64,000 bases of DNA. Source: Bryum argenteum (taxonomy: Eukaryota; Streptophyta; Bryopsida; Bryales; Bryaceae). This document shows, one piece after another, positions 1 to 11,598 of this stretch (position 1 is its first letter; the number at the start of each line of letters is the position of its first letter). The notes under the pieces are model-generated. The model made no database searches. It saw nothing but the letters and a program-made list of their open reading frames with translations, and was not told the origin of the DNA. Both the position numbers and the translations under genes were made by a program. The stretch covers positions 18,008,597 to 18,072,596 of the forward strand of contig CM073324.1 in assembly GCA_037043015.1 (NCBI GenBank). The letters run 5' to 3'.

Positions 1-287
1 TGATGGAGACTACTCATGAAATTCAGCAATTGGTGGCTCCTACGTGGATTTGATTTTTTTTACGACAATGTAGACGTTAACAGATTGAATAATTAGAAGG
101 TTGCCTATACTGGTTGTCCTTATGTCGTAGCTGATTCTGTTGTATCAGTGTTCATGTCACAGCCGCGAGACTCCTCACATGGAACGGGAAATTTTGAAGC
201 CACATCACCGTCTTTTCTGTCACTGATTAGTCGAAATTAATATTTCCTTGAACTGGGCTGACTTGCATTGTGAATCTATACATGTAG

Positions 288-725
288 GAGCAAGAATTCC
301 ATCGACTTCCTACAGACGAAGAAGTTGAACAAGCGAAACGCATGGGACAACGTGCCTTGTTTGATAAGATTCAACAGCTCTACAACAAGAAGGATGGGGA
401 CAAGGTTCAGGTGTTGGCAATTGAGAAGCCACGTAACAAGACTACACCAAACAAGAAGCCCCGACCTCAGACTTTCCAAGACAAAGAGGAGGACAGTGCC
501 AATACTTCCTCGGATGATGAAGACGAGGAGGAAGAATCGAAGGAGTCACGCGGCTCTAGTTCCAGCGGATCAGATCCTTCGAGTTCTGAGGCTAGCGACG
601 ATGACGGAGAAGACCACGAGGATCAGGAAGAAGATCGATATTCCCAACCCATGAGGGATGATGGTGATGCTAACGAAACAGACAAAAATGAATCAGAGGA
701 GTGCAGTGCAGATGATACGGACTAA
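288..725 (+). CDS. 3' exon of an unrecognised protein with an acidic C-terminal tail
   Basis: The exon opens after an acceptor (CATGTAG, ending at 287) and reads without a break to a TAA at 723-725, about 145 codons. It starts EQEFHRLPTDEEVEQAKRMG, which looks like a helical, folded stretch. After a basic patch (KTTPNKKPRPQ) it turns into a long run of Asp, Glu and Ser. Such tails are common in nuclear and nucleolar proteins, but no family is recognisable, so no function is given. The 5' part of the gene lies before the window. An ATG at 342 is in frame but lies inside the exon and is probably not the start. Confidence 0.55.
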   Translation, partial: EQEFHRLPTDEEVEQAKRMGQRALFDKIQQLYNKKDGDKVQVLAIEKPRNKTTPNKKPRPQTFQDKEEDSANTSSDDEDEEEESKESRGSSSSGSDPSSSEASDDDGEDHEDQEEDRYSQPMRDDGDANETDKNESEECSADDTD

Positions 726-2306
726 GCGTGACTGTGTTGTGAAGTTGTAATATACTTTTTCACATCTCACATCTTGTTGATGTCTCCAACTTACAACTTC
801 TTTTAAGACTATTGTAAATGTGGGAGCTTTCTAACTGTGACATCGATTGTCTTTCAACCTGGATCCCTGAAGCTAATCTTCTATCTCTTAACTCATAGTT
901 TTGTAGTAGTACTTTATGTAAGGTCTGGCCAAATGAGGGAAACTGGAAGTCACATCATTTCGTAATGGACAGATTGTAGAGTTGGTTCTTGTAGAGTTGC
1001 CGGCTCGAAGATACTGGAGTGCTTTCAAAACACCATAACCCCGAATGTAATTGGAGCAAACGGCCGTGAAAAACCGATTGGGAAACTTTGATTGGGTCTC
1101 TTAAAATAGGCAGAGGATAACCTCAAACAGAAAAGCTCCAAGTGCGACCATGAGGCCCTGTCAAATTTCCTATAAATTTAGGAAATTCATGGCCATCATT
1201 GAGATCCACGTGGCAGTATCGGAAGAATGTAAAAGTACGTTATACGAATGCTAAATGTCAATATTTTCAGAAAAAGTAAAAAAAAAACGTATTTACATAC
1301 ACCAGCATCTGCTCGCGGTAATTTCTAGAAATAGAAATTGGTAAATTGATTTTACACAACCGTAAGTTTTGTTGGCCTGAAGGTAATTTGAAAATTTTCC
1401 AATCATGTAGTGGGCCCCATAAACCATACGGGCAAGTGGAAAGTGGGAACGCCATGTGCATGGGAACTTGGTGTTCCCCAATATTGAATGGGGTGTAATT
1501 AGTGCTACACCCCAACGTAATAATATTTTAAGCTACGCCCGGGTGTAGGAGGAACTACGGTTTCTGGTAGCCGATTTCAAAGTTTCGCAGAGCAAAATAC
1601 TACGTTTCAGCCGTAGTTTACAGTGGTGTGTCCTTGTAGTGCAAGCACAATGCTCATACCAATCACTGTAATATAAACCTGCCCTGCACGCCACAATTCT
1701 TTCCGCCATCTAATTACGTCTGACAATGTCATTCATTTATTTAAAGTTGTGCTTGGGGCTACCGATTGGAAATGAAAAGCGTGGATTCTATACACAAATG
1801 ATCCGATGATACGAGAAAGATGCTCGTTCACTCCCAACCCTGCGTTTACGAATTTCCGTTTTACTAGCTACAAGGAGATACTGATTTCTTGCTGAATCAT
1901 TCAACATGATAAAACCAATATCTTATTTTGTTACTAGTTTATTCATGTTTCTGATGATGGATTTTGACATCACTGATTTTGTCATTCGCACAGACACGAA
2001 GTGACCTGTAGTCTTCAATCGGGCTTCAAACCTTTCCGATTGACTTCAGTAGCTAGATTAGTTTCAAATGTCTGATTTAAGAATTTCCGGGCACGTGATT
2101 TGTAAACGTTATGAAAAGTGATCACAAACATAATTTCCATGCACACCATCAGTGATAAAAAAACACTACGCAACACAAGTACTCAGTCAGTAAGAAAAGC
2201 GAATCATGACATCATGTATTATAACGGTTCACAAGTACATCGAGTTCTTAAAGATAATTACACATCTTGAAAAGGTATGATCCTTAAACTATGCCACAGT
2301 GATGTG
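726..2306. other. Intergenic, nothing recognised
   Basis: The 3' flank of the first gene and the 3' side of the Dof-like gene. It is AT-rich with no long open frame, no clear repeat and no recognisable RNA gene. Confidence 0.5.
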
Positions 2307-3206
2307 CTAATAGTTAAATATTGGGTCTGGATCAAAATCCACCAATGAACCCACATTTTGAACTACTTGATCCAAATCTGTTGGAATGTTGCATTCAACT
2401 TGGTCCAACTCCAATGGAACATTGTCTTGAAAATGGCCAAAATCCCATGGAATGTTGTATATTGGGACATTCTCATCAATAGTTGGACATTGAGGATCCA
2501 CATCATTGTGATCTTCATTTGGTGCATCTTCTTGCATTGCACCTTCTAATAAAGCCCCGAAGTCCACAATCTCATAGCTTGTGTCCCCCAAGGTTGTTTC
2601 ATCAAATGTAGATGATGAGTTGCATGTTGTTGGAGGGGAGGTAGCCTCGTTTGGTGCATCTTCCATGAGACACTCTTCTAGTGAGGTTGCAAAGTCCACA
2701 TCATCATTGTTTTTTGCCTCCAAGGTGTAAGCAAAGGTAGGTAATGGGTTGTGTGAAGAGGGTTCTTTTTTTGTATTTGTTTTTGTCTTTCGACTTTGTT
2801 GTTTTTGTGAAGTGTTCACCAATTGCAACCCATGGCCTTGCACCTCCACCAACCTTGTTTGGAATTGGTTGTTGCAACTATGACATTGGAACCTTGGTTG
2901 CAAAAGGTTATTGTTGTTGTAATACTTGAAGGTGGCATTGTTTGGCACATGACAATAGGGGCATTGGCGGTACAAGCCTTGCAACTCTTGGGGATCCTCA
3001 TTTCTTTTTTTGGAGTACTTCTTCCCTTGAGAACGTCCAAGATTGCTCCATGTGAAGAGCTTGTTGCAATTGCAACATTTGAACCGGGGTTGGTTCTTCT
3101 TTTTGTTGTTGTAATATGCAAAGTCATGATGTGGAGACACATGCTTGCAAAAGTAGCACTCTCTATGCAAGGACAAATCAAGCTCCTCCATAGTTTCACC
3201 ACCCAT
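2307..3206 (-). CDS. Protein with two tandem Dof-like zinc fingers
   Basis: A single-exon protein of 299 residues, read from the ATG at 3206 (MGGETMEELDLS). The frame is open further upstream, but that part looks like a leader. Two fingers resemble the plant Dof domain: residues 17-47 (CYFC ... YYNNKKKNQPRFKCCNC) and 82-111 (CPYC ... YYNNNNLLQPRFQCHSC). Both keep the Dof core YYNN...QPR(Y/F).C.xC. The spacing is CX2C-X23-CX2C in the first and CX2C-X22-CX2C in the second, against X21 in canonical Dof. The extra residues lie before YYNN. The Dof basic region after the last Cys is poorly kept. The C-terminal 150 residues are acidic and Asn/Pro-rich with repeats of the type MEDAPNE / MQEDAPNE, like an activation region. 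A nuclear DNA-binding or protein-binding role is inferred from the fold only. Confidence 0.7.
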   Translation of the reverse strand: MGGETMEELDLSLHRECYFCKHVSPHHDFAYYNNKKKNQPRFKCCNCNKLFTWSNLGRSQGKKYSKKRNEDPQELQGLYRQCPYCHVPNNATFKYYNNNNLLQPRFQCHSCNNQFQTRLVEVQGHGLQLVNTSQKQQSRKTKTNTKKEPSSHNPLPTFAYTLEAKNNDDVDFATSLEECLMEDAPNEATSPPTTCNSSSTFDETTLGDTSYEIVDFGALLEGAMQEDAPNEDHNDVDPQCPTIDENVPIYNIPWDFGHFQDNVPLELDQVECNIPTDLDQVVQNVGSLVDFDPDPIFNY

Positions 3207-3410
3207 TTTGGCTTTTGACTTTCTTAAAGGATTTAGGTATTTGAACCTTGTGATGGATGAGGCAAAAGAGTGATGAAACAAACAGAATGAATCGAATGGT
3301 ATATGAATAATATAATTTATTGGCAGGAAGTAACAATGAGAGGGCTCTGAGGAGCGGGAGAGCAAAAGGGGGAACGAGAGGATAATGAATAATAGTCGTC
3401 GCGGTCTTCA

Positions 3411-3419
3411 GTATATATA
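3411..3419 (-). promoter_or_regulatory. TATA box of the Dof-like gene
   Basis: The minus strand reads CTATATATA about 200 bases upstream of the chosen ATG. This implies transcription start near 3385 and a leader of roughly 180 bases. It also supports treating the in-frame codons before 3206 as untranslated. Confidence 0.5.
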
Positions 3420-3758
3420 GTCCGATCTTCAGTATCGACGCCGTGCCCGCTGCCCGCTGCTGCTGCTTCATCTCGACGCGGTGCCCGCTGCAGCTCGAGG
3501 TTCGGATGACGTCCCCGATGACGTCGTTAAATCGATGATAATTAAATTGTTCATCCGTTATCGATGATGGTACTCATCCTAACATTATTCATCCAATTGC
3601 AAGTCAGAGGCTCTCTTTACCCTGAAACTCATGCAGTTTTGCAAAGCGGACCGCGTCCAGCTTGTGAACGATCGCGAGCATTTCGATTCGTGATGCGCCT
3701 CTCGAATCACAGTCGATTGATTGCGCAGTTCCCACTTCATTCGAGAAAGTGAGCGGAA

Positions 3759-5935
3759 ATGGCGATGCCAGGGAGTGTGGCCAAGTGCAAATTGAGTACC
3801 AGTATTCAATCCAGCTTTGGAGCGCCCGATGATCCCGACTATGTATTCGATATTGCAGCTAAGTAAGTTCGGATCACTCGCTCTCCCGTCATTAGATTCT
3901 GTAGGCGCATTTGCATAATCCTCTGCTTTTGCCGTCTTAAACCCTAAACCCTAACCACACGAACTTTTGCTTTTTGAATCAACGGGGGTTATTGCTTCTT
4001 TTGATGTAGTGCTGAGCATTCATGATCTCCTCACTTTGAAATTCATTGAATTCTACTGCCTATTGTAGTCTTGAGGAGGTTTTAAAGTAATGCGACAGCT
4101 GGTACCTCCTGTCACAAACGGATTTATGGAGTTTGAAAGGAGTGGAGCCGAATCTGATCTAGTGAGAGCTCACGAGCGTTGAAAGAACCTTGATTCTGAT
4201 TGAAACGGTAGAACTTTGGTTTACTTGCTCTGTATTGGTTTTGAGTCATTTTTACTGACACGATGCTTTGATGTCAGCAGTAGTGAAAATTCTTTGATGG
4301 CAGTTTCGCTATCAACAAATGCAATTAAGTTATACAGTCCAGCTACGGGTCAATATCTAGGAGACTGTCTGGGCCACACAAACACAATTTCGGACATTTC
4401 TTTTCCAGATTCAAGTTCGCCTAACATATTGTGCTCGTCCTCGGCCGATGGCACAGTGAGGGCATGGGACATTCGTTTGAGAAAGGAGGTATGTATGAAA
4501 CCACTTGTGTCGTTTTTCTGTGAACACTTTCTGTACGAGGAATGATTCAGGTTCTCGATATGTCGATCGCAGGTGTCCACATTACGTACTGACAATCAAG
4601 AGCTTTGGAGCTTTGATATTGGAGGCTCTTCTCAGAACCTCCTTGCTTCTGGTGGCAATGCTGCGGTACCTTTGCAATCCCCAAGCACCTCTTGTTATCA
4701 GTTTGAGCAGATTGTTCTTGTCTTTCATTCAAATCATAAGTAGATCTTTTGCAATTTTGTAATATGTCTGAAACCATTTATGGCTCTATGATTGCAGGTG
4801 ATATGCTGGGATCGGAGGACAAACCGCCGAGTGGCCACATTGGAAGAATGTCATACAGAAGCTGTCACCCAGGTTCACTAAGCTTCTCAGTTGAAATTTT
4901 GAGGTGAACAATGTTTGTGTTAAGAGCATCTCTAGTAAGGATCCTCTTTTCAATTATCCAACTAGTCCCGGTTGGGGTATCACCTATCTTTTCTTGGAGT
5001 GTGAGGTTACGTTGATGTCTCTACAGGTACGCTTCCATCCAAGTAAGAGGGAGAAATTGGTCTCCGCTTCCGTGGATGGACTGATGTGCGTCTTCGATAC
5101 CATGAGCACCATCAACGATGACGAGGGCATGGATTCAGTAAGTGTCCATCCCTCACCAGCTTGTATTCTCTTCATACATGGTCGTTGTTGATCATTGTTT
5201 GCATGTCTGTTTCAGGTAATGAGCGTTGGAACTTCTGTTGCAAAGATAGGTTTCTACGGGCAGAACTTTGAACGCATATGGTGCCAAACACACATCGAAA
5301 CAGTGAGGTACGAACATAATTTTGCTGACACCGAGGCAGTCACTACATGTTCACTCATTAACACTTGATTCTACTACAGCTCTTGGAACTTCGAGGATGC
5401 ATTGCTGGAAGCTGATTTCAAAGAAATGCGTGCCAATGCCTCATGCAACTGGAGTTTCGCTCCTGTAAGCAGACCTACTCTGATTCTTCTCATTCACTCT
5501 CCATTTTAATAGATTTTCAGCATCGAACTGATCACCATCACTGTGGTTGTGTAGGTGGAGTATTTGATACGCTGCTACTACATAGCAAGTTTTGATACGC
5601 TGTGGCTGATAGCGGGGACGCAAGAGGGGACAGTCGGGTATTTTCCTCTGCACATTCCAACGCTGAGCAGCAGGGGTGAAGCGGCAGCGGTAGGGCCAGC
5701 GAGTGCGGTCTTAGAAGGGGGTCATACAGGTTTAGTAAGATCTGTATGGTCGCCTTATGATGTTGGAACCACCACAGCTCTGGAGGGTCTCTTTTGTTGG
5801 ACAGGGGGCGAGGACGGCCGCCTCTGTAGCTGGACTGAGGATAGTAATGCGCATGAGAGGAGCACAGCGTGGGTGTCCAGTGGCTTGGTTGCTAAGAAAG
5901 CTGGTCGTCATAAACAACGATCGTCTCCTTACTAA
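3759..5935 (+). CDS. WDR89: WD40-repeat protein, WDR89-like
   Basis: Eight exons join in frame into 383 residues: 3759-3862, 4278-4488, 4573-4665, 4798-4872, 5027-5137, 5216-5307, 5380-5464 and 5555-5935. All introns are GT-AG and every phase agrees. The product has WD40 blades recognisable by their terminal motifs: SADGTVRAWDIR, VICWDRR, SASVDGLMCVFD and GGEDGRLCSWT. It also has the typical GHT...I.D.SF blade start in exon 2. The length matches WDR89 of animals and plants (about 380-390 residues). WD40 proteins are beta-propeller scaffolds; no enzymatic role is expected. The start MAMPGSVAKCK is the first ATG of exon 1. The acceptor of exon 2 is a tandem CAGCAG, so two products differing by one Ser are possible. 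Confidence 0.88.
3939..3956 (+). promoter_or_regulatory. Telo-box (AAACCCTAA, twofold) in intron 1 of the WDR89-like gene
   Basis: The sequence AAACCCTAAACCCTAACC lies about 75 bases into the first intron. Telo-boxes near the 5' end of plant genes are known in growth and ribosome-related genes. A regulatory role here is inference. Confidence 0.45.
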
Positions 5936-6308
5936 TGTAACATACTTCATTTCGATTTTCGCACATTTAGATTGGTTGGGAGTGTCCTGAAGCTCATTGG
6001 AGAACATAAAGTCTGCATGGAGTGAAGTTTGTATCATGAAGGCTTGATACATGACACTGCAGTTGAGCTGTGTTTATGGATTTCAATCTGGGATCTGGTC
6101 TACAAATATCTGTAGGGTTGTCCTTGTGATAACTTTATACCTGGCTCAAGGGAGAGTGCTCAAAAACGGGCTCAAAATGGAGCATTACCTATAATGGAAC
6201 CCTGCGGTACATAACACATAACAGCTTCACACTTCAACAGTACCATGTACTCACTCCAAACAATCCAGGTAGTATTAAAACAAAAGAAACCAATAGAAAG
6301 CCTAGGGC

Positions 6309-6360
6309 AACCAAGTTTTCAACATAGGGATCTCAACCAAGTTTTCAACATAGGGATCTC
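6309..6360. repeat. Exact 26-bp tandem duplication
   Basis: The 26-base unit (AACCAAGTTTTC followed by AACATAGGGATCTC) occurs twice back to back with no mismatch, which points to a recent duplication. Confidence 0.9.
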
Positions 6361-6736
6361 TGCCAACATCTGCAGAACGAGAGCTAAATAAATCAAGTTC
6401 ATTGAGAAACTAGAGCTTATAAAAAGCTTGAGCTAACTTGGGTCCCTTACAATGCTTACTTCACTACACATTAGGAAATCTGAAATTTGAGCAATTATTG
6501 AGCACCCTTTGTGATGAGACCCTACTTGCCTTCATGACCCATGGTGTATTCAACAAGAAACTTGCTAAATTGGACTTTTGATGTAGGAGCACCCATTCAT
6601 TTGAATTAATCATATTTCCTTACTATAATTTTATCCTCTTATATATGCGCACGCCCGATCCGCTATCCGATAGTTGCCCGCACCTCTAAAAAAATTCCAA
6701 TGATGCGTTGTGGAGAACATTCTCAACGGTCCCCAA

Positions 6737-6820
6737 GATCATAACCGAGATCATGACCGAGATCATAACCGAGATCATAACCGAGATCATAACCGAGATC
6801 ATAACCGAGATCATAACGCC
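6737..6820. repeat. 12-bp minisatellite, seven units
   Basis: The unit GATCATAACCGA occurs seven times. One unit has A to G (CATGACC) and the last unit is altered at its end. No coding frame is implied. Confidence 0.9.
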
Positions 6821-7707
6821 ACAAACTACCAAAAACATACAACCTATCTGCTTTAAATATATAGATTTGGATCAATAGCTGTCTACTCATTTTAGTTAAA
6901 TATTTGCTGCAAACAGTGCCACTTAAATAATTTTTGGCTCATTCCTTGTTCTGCTATGTAGTTATATAATTACACGCGTCTGGCTCTTTAACCTCAAAAA
7001 AGTTCGAGGGTACAACTTCAAGAATCAAGTTTTTGGCTCAGTTGTTGGATATTTATCATTGATGTAGAGAATATGTACACAAATCTCTTGATAATTTATA
7101 TGTTACGGTCATTTACAAACTGGATGTCTGTTTATAGTTTTAAATTACATGTAAAAGGATACATAATTTCTTAATATACAGATGCATTGAGTTGGTAGTT
7201 CAAATTAACTTGTCTAGTCTAGAACTTTTTCTCCTACTCCCAAAATAATGCCCACGAAGAGCATTTCAAAATTCCTAAAATGTACTTCTCATCTTTCGGA
7301 CATTTGACAGTGCACAATTCCGACCAGAATTTCTTCTGCGAGTTAATACTGATCTTATAAAGTATAGGCACTTAAGAGTAGAGACAACGATAGCCAAATC
7401 ATTGCGGAACGATGGTTGTGCACATGGAGTACAATGATCGAAGGAAGACGTGGGTGAGTCGAGTGTATTGACTCTGCAACTGAAGGTACGGTAGAAGCTG
7501 GAAAGGTCTGATAAAGTGGTGTAACTGAAAGGGATGAAAAACCTTCAATTGAAAGCCTCGAACATGAAGGAGATTCATGCGAAGGGTGCCCGACATACAA
7601 ATGATAAACAAAATGTACTAAATAAGAACCATCTGGGACCAATGCATTCACAAACTCAAGCAACAACTAACTAGGCTGATCTAAGCAAAAAGAGAAGCCG
7701 CAACTTC

Positions 7708-9042
7708 TTAAGAGACAGCAATGAGCCCACTGGTAAGTTCATTTTGCGGCTGCTCAGGTGTGGCAGGAGCCTCGGGTGCCGCTTTGGAAGGATCAGCGGC
7801 GGCGGCAGCTGGGGCGCCGTTCTCTTTTCCCTTTTCACCTTCCTTGGCCTCTACTATCTTGCCATCTTTTCCCTTCTCGCCCTCCTTGGCCTCTGGCTTG
7901 GGAGGTGGTGGTGGAGGAGGAATCATGTGTGCAGGGGGGTTGTGCTTCAGCTTCAATAGCACCTGTCTGAACCGCCCCATGTCCGTGGGCTTGCCTGGCT
8001 TCGGACCAGGAAGTGCCACAAATGTCGACTTCTTCTCCTTCTTCTCCTTCATTTGGCGACCCTTGGGCTCTAACGATGCTGGGAGCTCCTTCGGGACTAG
8101 CTCCGTCACTGCCTTCCAGTACTGCTTGCCAGCAGTCTTGTGGAAATGCTCTTGGTCAGCATGATAGGCCTGCCAAACCAACCATATTAAGAAACAATAT
8201 AGCAGCTTACCTACTTTGGAACTTCCTCTTATGCTACCAAAGTTACTGTTACAACCAAATGTTTTACGATAGAGCTAGAATAGCAAACGGCAACGTACCA
8301 ATTCCTTGTCACGATTTGCCTTCATCTGATTCTCGCGGTTGGTTTCGCGCTTAATTCTGTGCTTGTCCTTGTAATCATCAGCATCGTCAATGATCTGCTG
8401 CAGCTTCTCCTTCTCGACACGCTCTTTCTCTTGAAGACGTTGCATGTTCTCTCTGATTTGACATAATCAAACCAATGCTAGTCAAGTAAATTTCGATGAA
8501 TTATGCGTATTCCAAATACGGTAATGTTCGATGAGTATCAAGGATGATATGAAGAAAAATTACCTCTTCCATTGGCGAAGAAGATGTCCTTCCTCCTGCA
8601 TCTCCTCGGGAGGGGGCAGCATAGGCCCACCGCCATTAGCTCCACCGAACAAGTCCTCATCCAACTCCTTGTTGTAGCTTTCACCTACTGGACTAGAAGT
8701 GTAATCGGGAGGATTATACTCAGGAGCTGCATAATCTCTCTGCGGAAATTCCGAGGGAGACTCAGAACCAAACCCGTACATACCAGGCATTCCTGGAGCC
8801 GACTCTTCATTCTCATAAATTGGAGCGGGGTGATCGTAACCGTGTGACGCTCCCTTAAAGTCATCAAAGCCTTCCTTATTGTCATCAAGTCCAAAATGAT
8901 CCGGCTTAAAGTCATCAGGTGCTCGGAAGGAGCTGTCAAACCGAGCCGAGTCCAACCTAGAGCTGTCGAACCGAGCTGAGCTATCAAAGCTGCCGAACTC
9001 ACTCAGGTCATCACCACCACCAGAGTAAGCTTCGTACGCCAT
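7708..9042 (-). CDS. CLC: Clathrin light chain
   Basis: Three coding exons (8564-9042, 8299-8452, 7708-8169) join in frame to 364 residues. The N-terminal third ([20 protein letters not shown]) is acidic and disordered, with a short repeated (S/A)RFDSS tract. Exon 1 ends in [11 protein letters not shown]. Exon 2 is the heavy-chain-binding helical region ([20 protein letters not shown] then [20 protein letters not shown]). Exon 3 holds the plant-type motif [20 protein letters not shown], then [19 protein letters not shown] and an Ala/Pro-rich tail. Light chains coat clathrin triskelia at the plasma membrane and trans-Golgi. The C-terminal tail is longer than in many seed-plant copies and includes a duplicated KEGEKGK motif. 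The 5' leader is probably spliced: a donor (CGGTAAGAA) at about 9574 precedes an acceptor near 9062. Confidence 0.93.
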
Positions 9043-11134
9043 AACTGCGATGTCACGGCCTCAGAAAATCCTACATACAGCAGAGTGATCAAATTTAAAC
9101 AAAATCATACACGCTAACTGACACATCTTGACCACCAAGAAATACTGAATTCTAGACAATTAAGATACACATTTGACTCAACTGAAATGCTGTCAATTAG
9201 AAACCACACTGAAATCCCCAAATTGGAAACATCAAGTTTCTCAAGACCTTCTGGAAGAGATCAATGTTTAGAAGGCAGTACACGCTTAAGTACTGGTCAA
9301 GTATCCCAGACGTTCCAGATCTACAGAGAAAGATACTCGCCATCAAACTACTCTACATTGGACACCGAATGTGTTCCCAGCTCGACTTTGCAAGCTTCTT
9401 CAGTCTAGCCGACATTAAAAACTCGTCTGACCATTTTTTCAACGAGTTGATAAAAGCAACTCGTAGATAAAACAACATTAGAAAAAGCTATTTCGAACAT
9501 AATCGAAGGAAGCAAACGAAAAAACAAAGTAATCGGGCGTGACCGCGCAGAAATCTAGCGACATAGCTTTCTTACCGAGAAATCTGCCCGAGCCATTACA
9601 AATTAAGAAACTCGCATATCATGACAGAGAAGAGAGAGAAAAAGAGCCTTTTTGTAGAGGTGATTAAGAAGAAGAAGTCCAAGCAGAGTCAGATCCTTAA
9701 AATGCCACCGATCCTAACCCTAGACGAGAAAATTAGAGCCTGACGAGTCCTTAAGCCCAGAAACGGCAGATCTAAGCCGCACTAATCGTCCACGGATGGT
9801 CTGTGAGGCTCCCGGCACACCGACCTCCACCAAACCCTCCGCGACATTTTGTAACCCCATTTCAGAACCAAGAACATCGAGAAAGGTACCAAAATAACCG
9901 GGAGATCGAGGGGCATCAAGCTGAGGCTGCGACTGACCTGCGATTCGAGGCGCACGAGGGCGCAGAGACGGATCGAAATGCTCGCGATTGAGGACACCAG
10001 CAGCAAAAGTTGGAGACAGTCCGGGTTGGGAAGCGAAGGCAGTGCATGAGGACGGAGGGAGGGAGCCTGAAACAACCAATTAGATGAATAAGAGCCGGTG
10101 AAGATGAGTATCATCCATAATCGTGGATGCACTTCGTCGAATGAACTGGCGAATGATTAGAGGACATCGGGGACGCGCGGCAGTTGGCGGCACTGCGGGC
10201 CCAGTCAAGGGGTCCCAATTAGTGCAACCTTGCTTGTTAGCCAATTAGTGCGGGTGAATAATTTTGGGGAATTTTCTGAACACAACTTCCAGCGGTGGGC
10301 TTCGGAGTTCTGCGGTGTGGGGCAATGGTTCGTGGTATGGTAGAAGTACCTAAAACCACCACCACCCCCAGTATCAACCTGTAGGTCTCCCCATAACCGC
10401 ACTTAGCCTGAACTAGCATTGTCAGAACACTCAATTCAAACTGACCAATCAAAACAATAAAAAAGCTTGTGGTTTTGGGTCGAATCATGAATGGAAATTT
10501 GTACCAGCTAGGTGTGACAATGGGAAAGTCTATAGATTAGTTTTGGGTCACCAAGTACTTTTGCCTTTGAAAATTTATATTTATTTATGTAATGGGAGTT
10601 AAATTTTGAAAAAAATTGCATCCTCTGAGAAAATTTCTTTCCTACATGGGATAAATATACCCCAAAAATAACCATTCTAAAAAAACCTCAAAAAGCTCAA
10701 GTTGGTGGTTTTAGGGCATTCGACCTTAGCTACCAAGGAGGCACCCTAGAATCCGTGGGGACCTCCCAAGGCCGTTTTTGATAATTTTGAATTTAAATTT
10801 GAGGTCTGCGACCCCACGTTACCGTTGAAAGCCTACTCCTTGGCATTTAATGTCTATACATCAAAAAATTAGGGGGCTCATTACCCCTCCTCCATCCTCC
10901 TTGGTAGCTGCTACGAACGCTTACCCTGCGGTGAGGGAACTATGGAAAGGGATTGTAGTGTGAGCAGAAATAGATAAAAACTCCAGTCCCTTTCTAAAGG
11001 GCCGGCGTGAATGAAGTGTCTATTCATAATACTAATATCCCAATGGCCACCGGACAAGGGGAAAATGGAACAATACTACTTCCCCTCTCGAGGGTGGACA
11101 ATATAACTATGTTAGTTCCTAGCTAGTTACTAGA

Positions 11135-11335
11135 CCCTTGAATATACTTGACATAGTATCCCCCCAAAGAGCTTTGAGGTACCCATATAACAAGGTCCAA
11201 GGACCCCCCTCAATAGTTGGGTGGACTATAGTGGTGAGCACCATGCCGGCATGGAGAATAGAACCCACGACCTCCCCGTTGGGAGCCATGAGCCCCAACC
11301 ATCAGGGCGAGGCTTGTGGTGCCGTAGTGTGAATA
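11135..11335 (-). mobile_element. Possible tRNA-derived SINE
   Basis: On the minus strand there is an A-box-like GCCCTGATGGTTGGGG followed by CTCCCAACGGGGAGG and a B-box-like GTGGGTTCTATTCTCC. Spacing and order are as in the tRNA-derived head of a plant SINE. The body would run to lower coordinates. The tail and target duplication are not clear, so the limits are approximate. Confidence 0.35.
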
Positions 11336-11389
11336 TTGAATTGTTTATCCGGAAAAAACTAAAGAATGAAAACTTAAACTCGACTAGTA

Positions 11390-11598
11390 AGAATAGTGTC
11401 CATAAATGTTGTTTGGAATGGCTTGTCTCAAATGACATAAGAGATATATGTGTAAAATGACAAAAGAATCCAATCATTATGAATATAATTATGTCTATGA
11501 TGACATAGGTTTGTGTCATTTGAGACAAAACAATTCTTATGTCATATCAGACATGTTATTCCAAACAACATTCAACAACATTTTTTGACGCTATTCCT
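11390..11598. mobile_element. MITE-like element with terminal inverted repeats
   Basis: The left end (AGAATAGTGTC, then AATGTTGTTTGGAAT) is matched in inverse at the right end (AGGAATAGCGTC, then AATGTTGTTTGGAAT). Deeper in, GACATAAG pairs with CTTATGTC, giving arms of more than 50 bases. ACTAGTA flanks both sides (11383-11389 and 11599-11605) and may be a target duplication. ACTAGT is itself a palindrome, so it could also be part of the arms. There is no coding capacity. Confidence 0.6.

Larger units (their letters stand above)
5936..7707. other. Intergenic between WDR89-like and clathrin light chain genes
   Basis: Convergent 3' flanks of two genes. It holds two short tandem repeats listed separately and otherwise no coding signal. 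Confidence 0.5.

Noticed and set aside
6737-6820. CRISPR-like array
   Set aside because: Units are directly adjacent without spacers and the genome is eukaryotic.
7721-8164. Long open frame on the plus strand over the clathrin light chain gene
   Set aside because: It is the mirror of a Pro/Ala/Lys-rich coding exon on the minus strand and has no family likeness.
9187-9470. Plus-strand open frames upstream of the clathrin light chain ATG
   Set aside because: They lie over the presumed leader intron of the minus-strand gene and have no family likeness.
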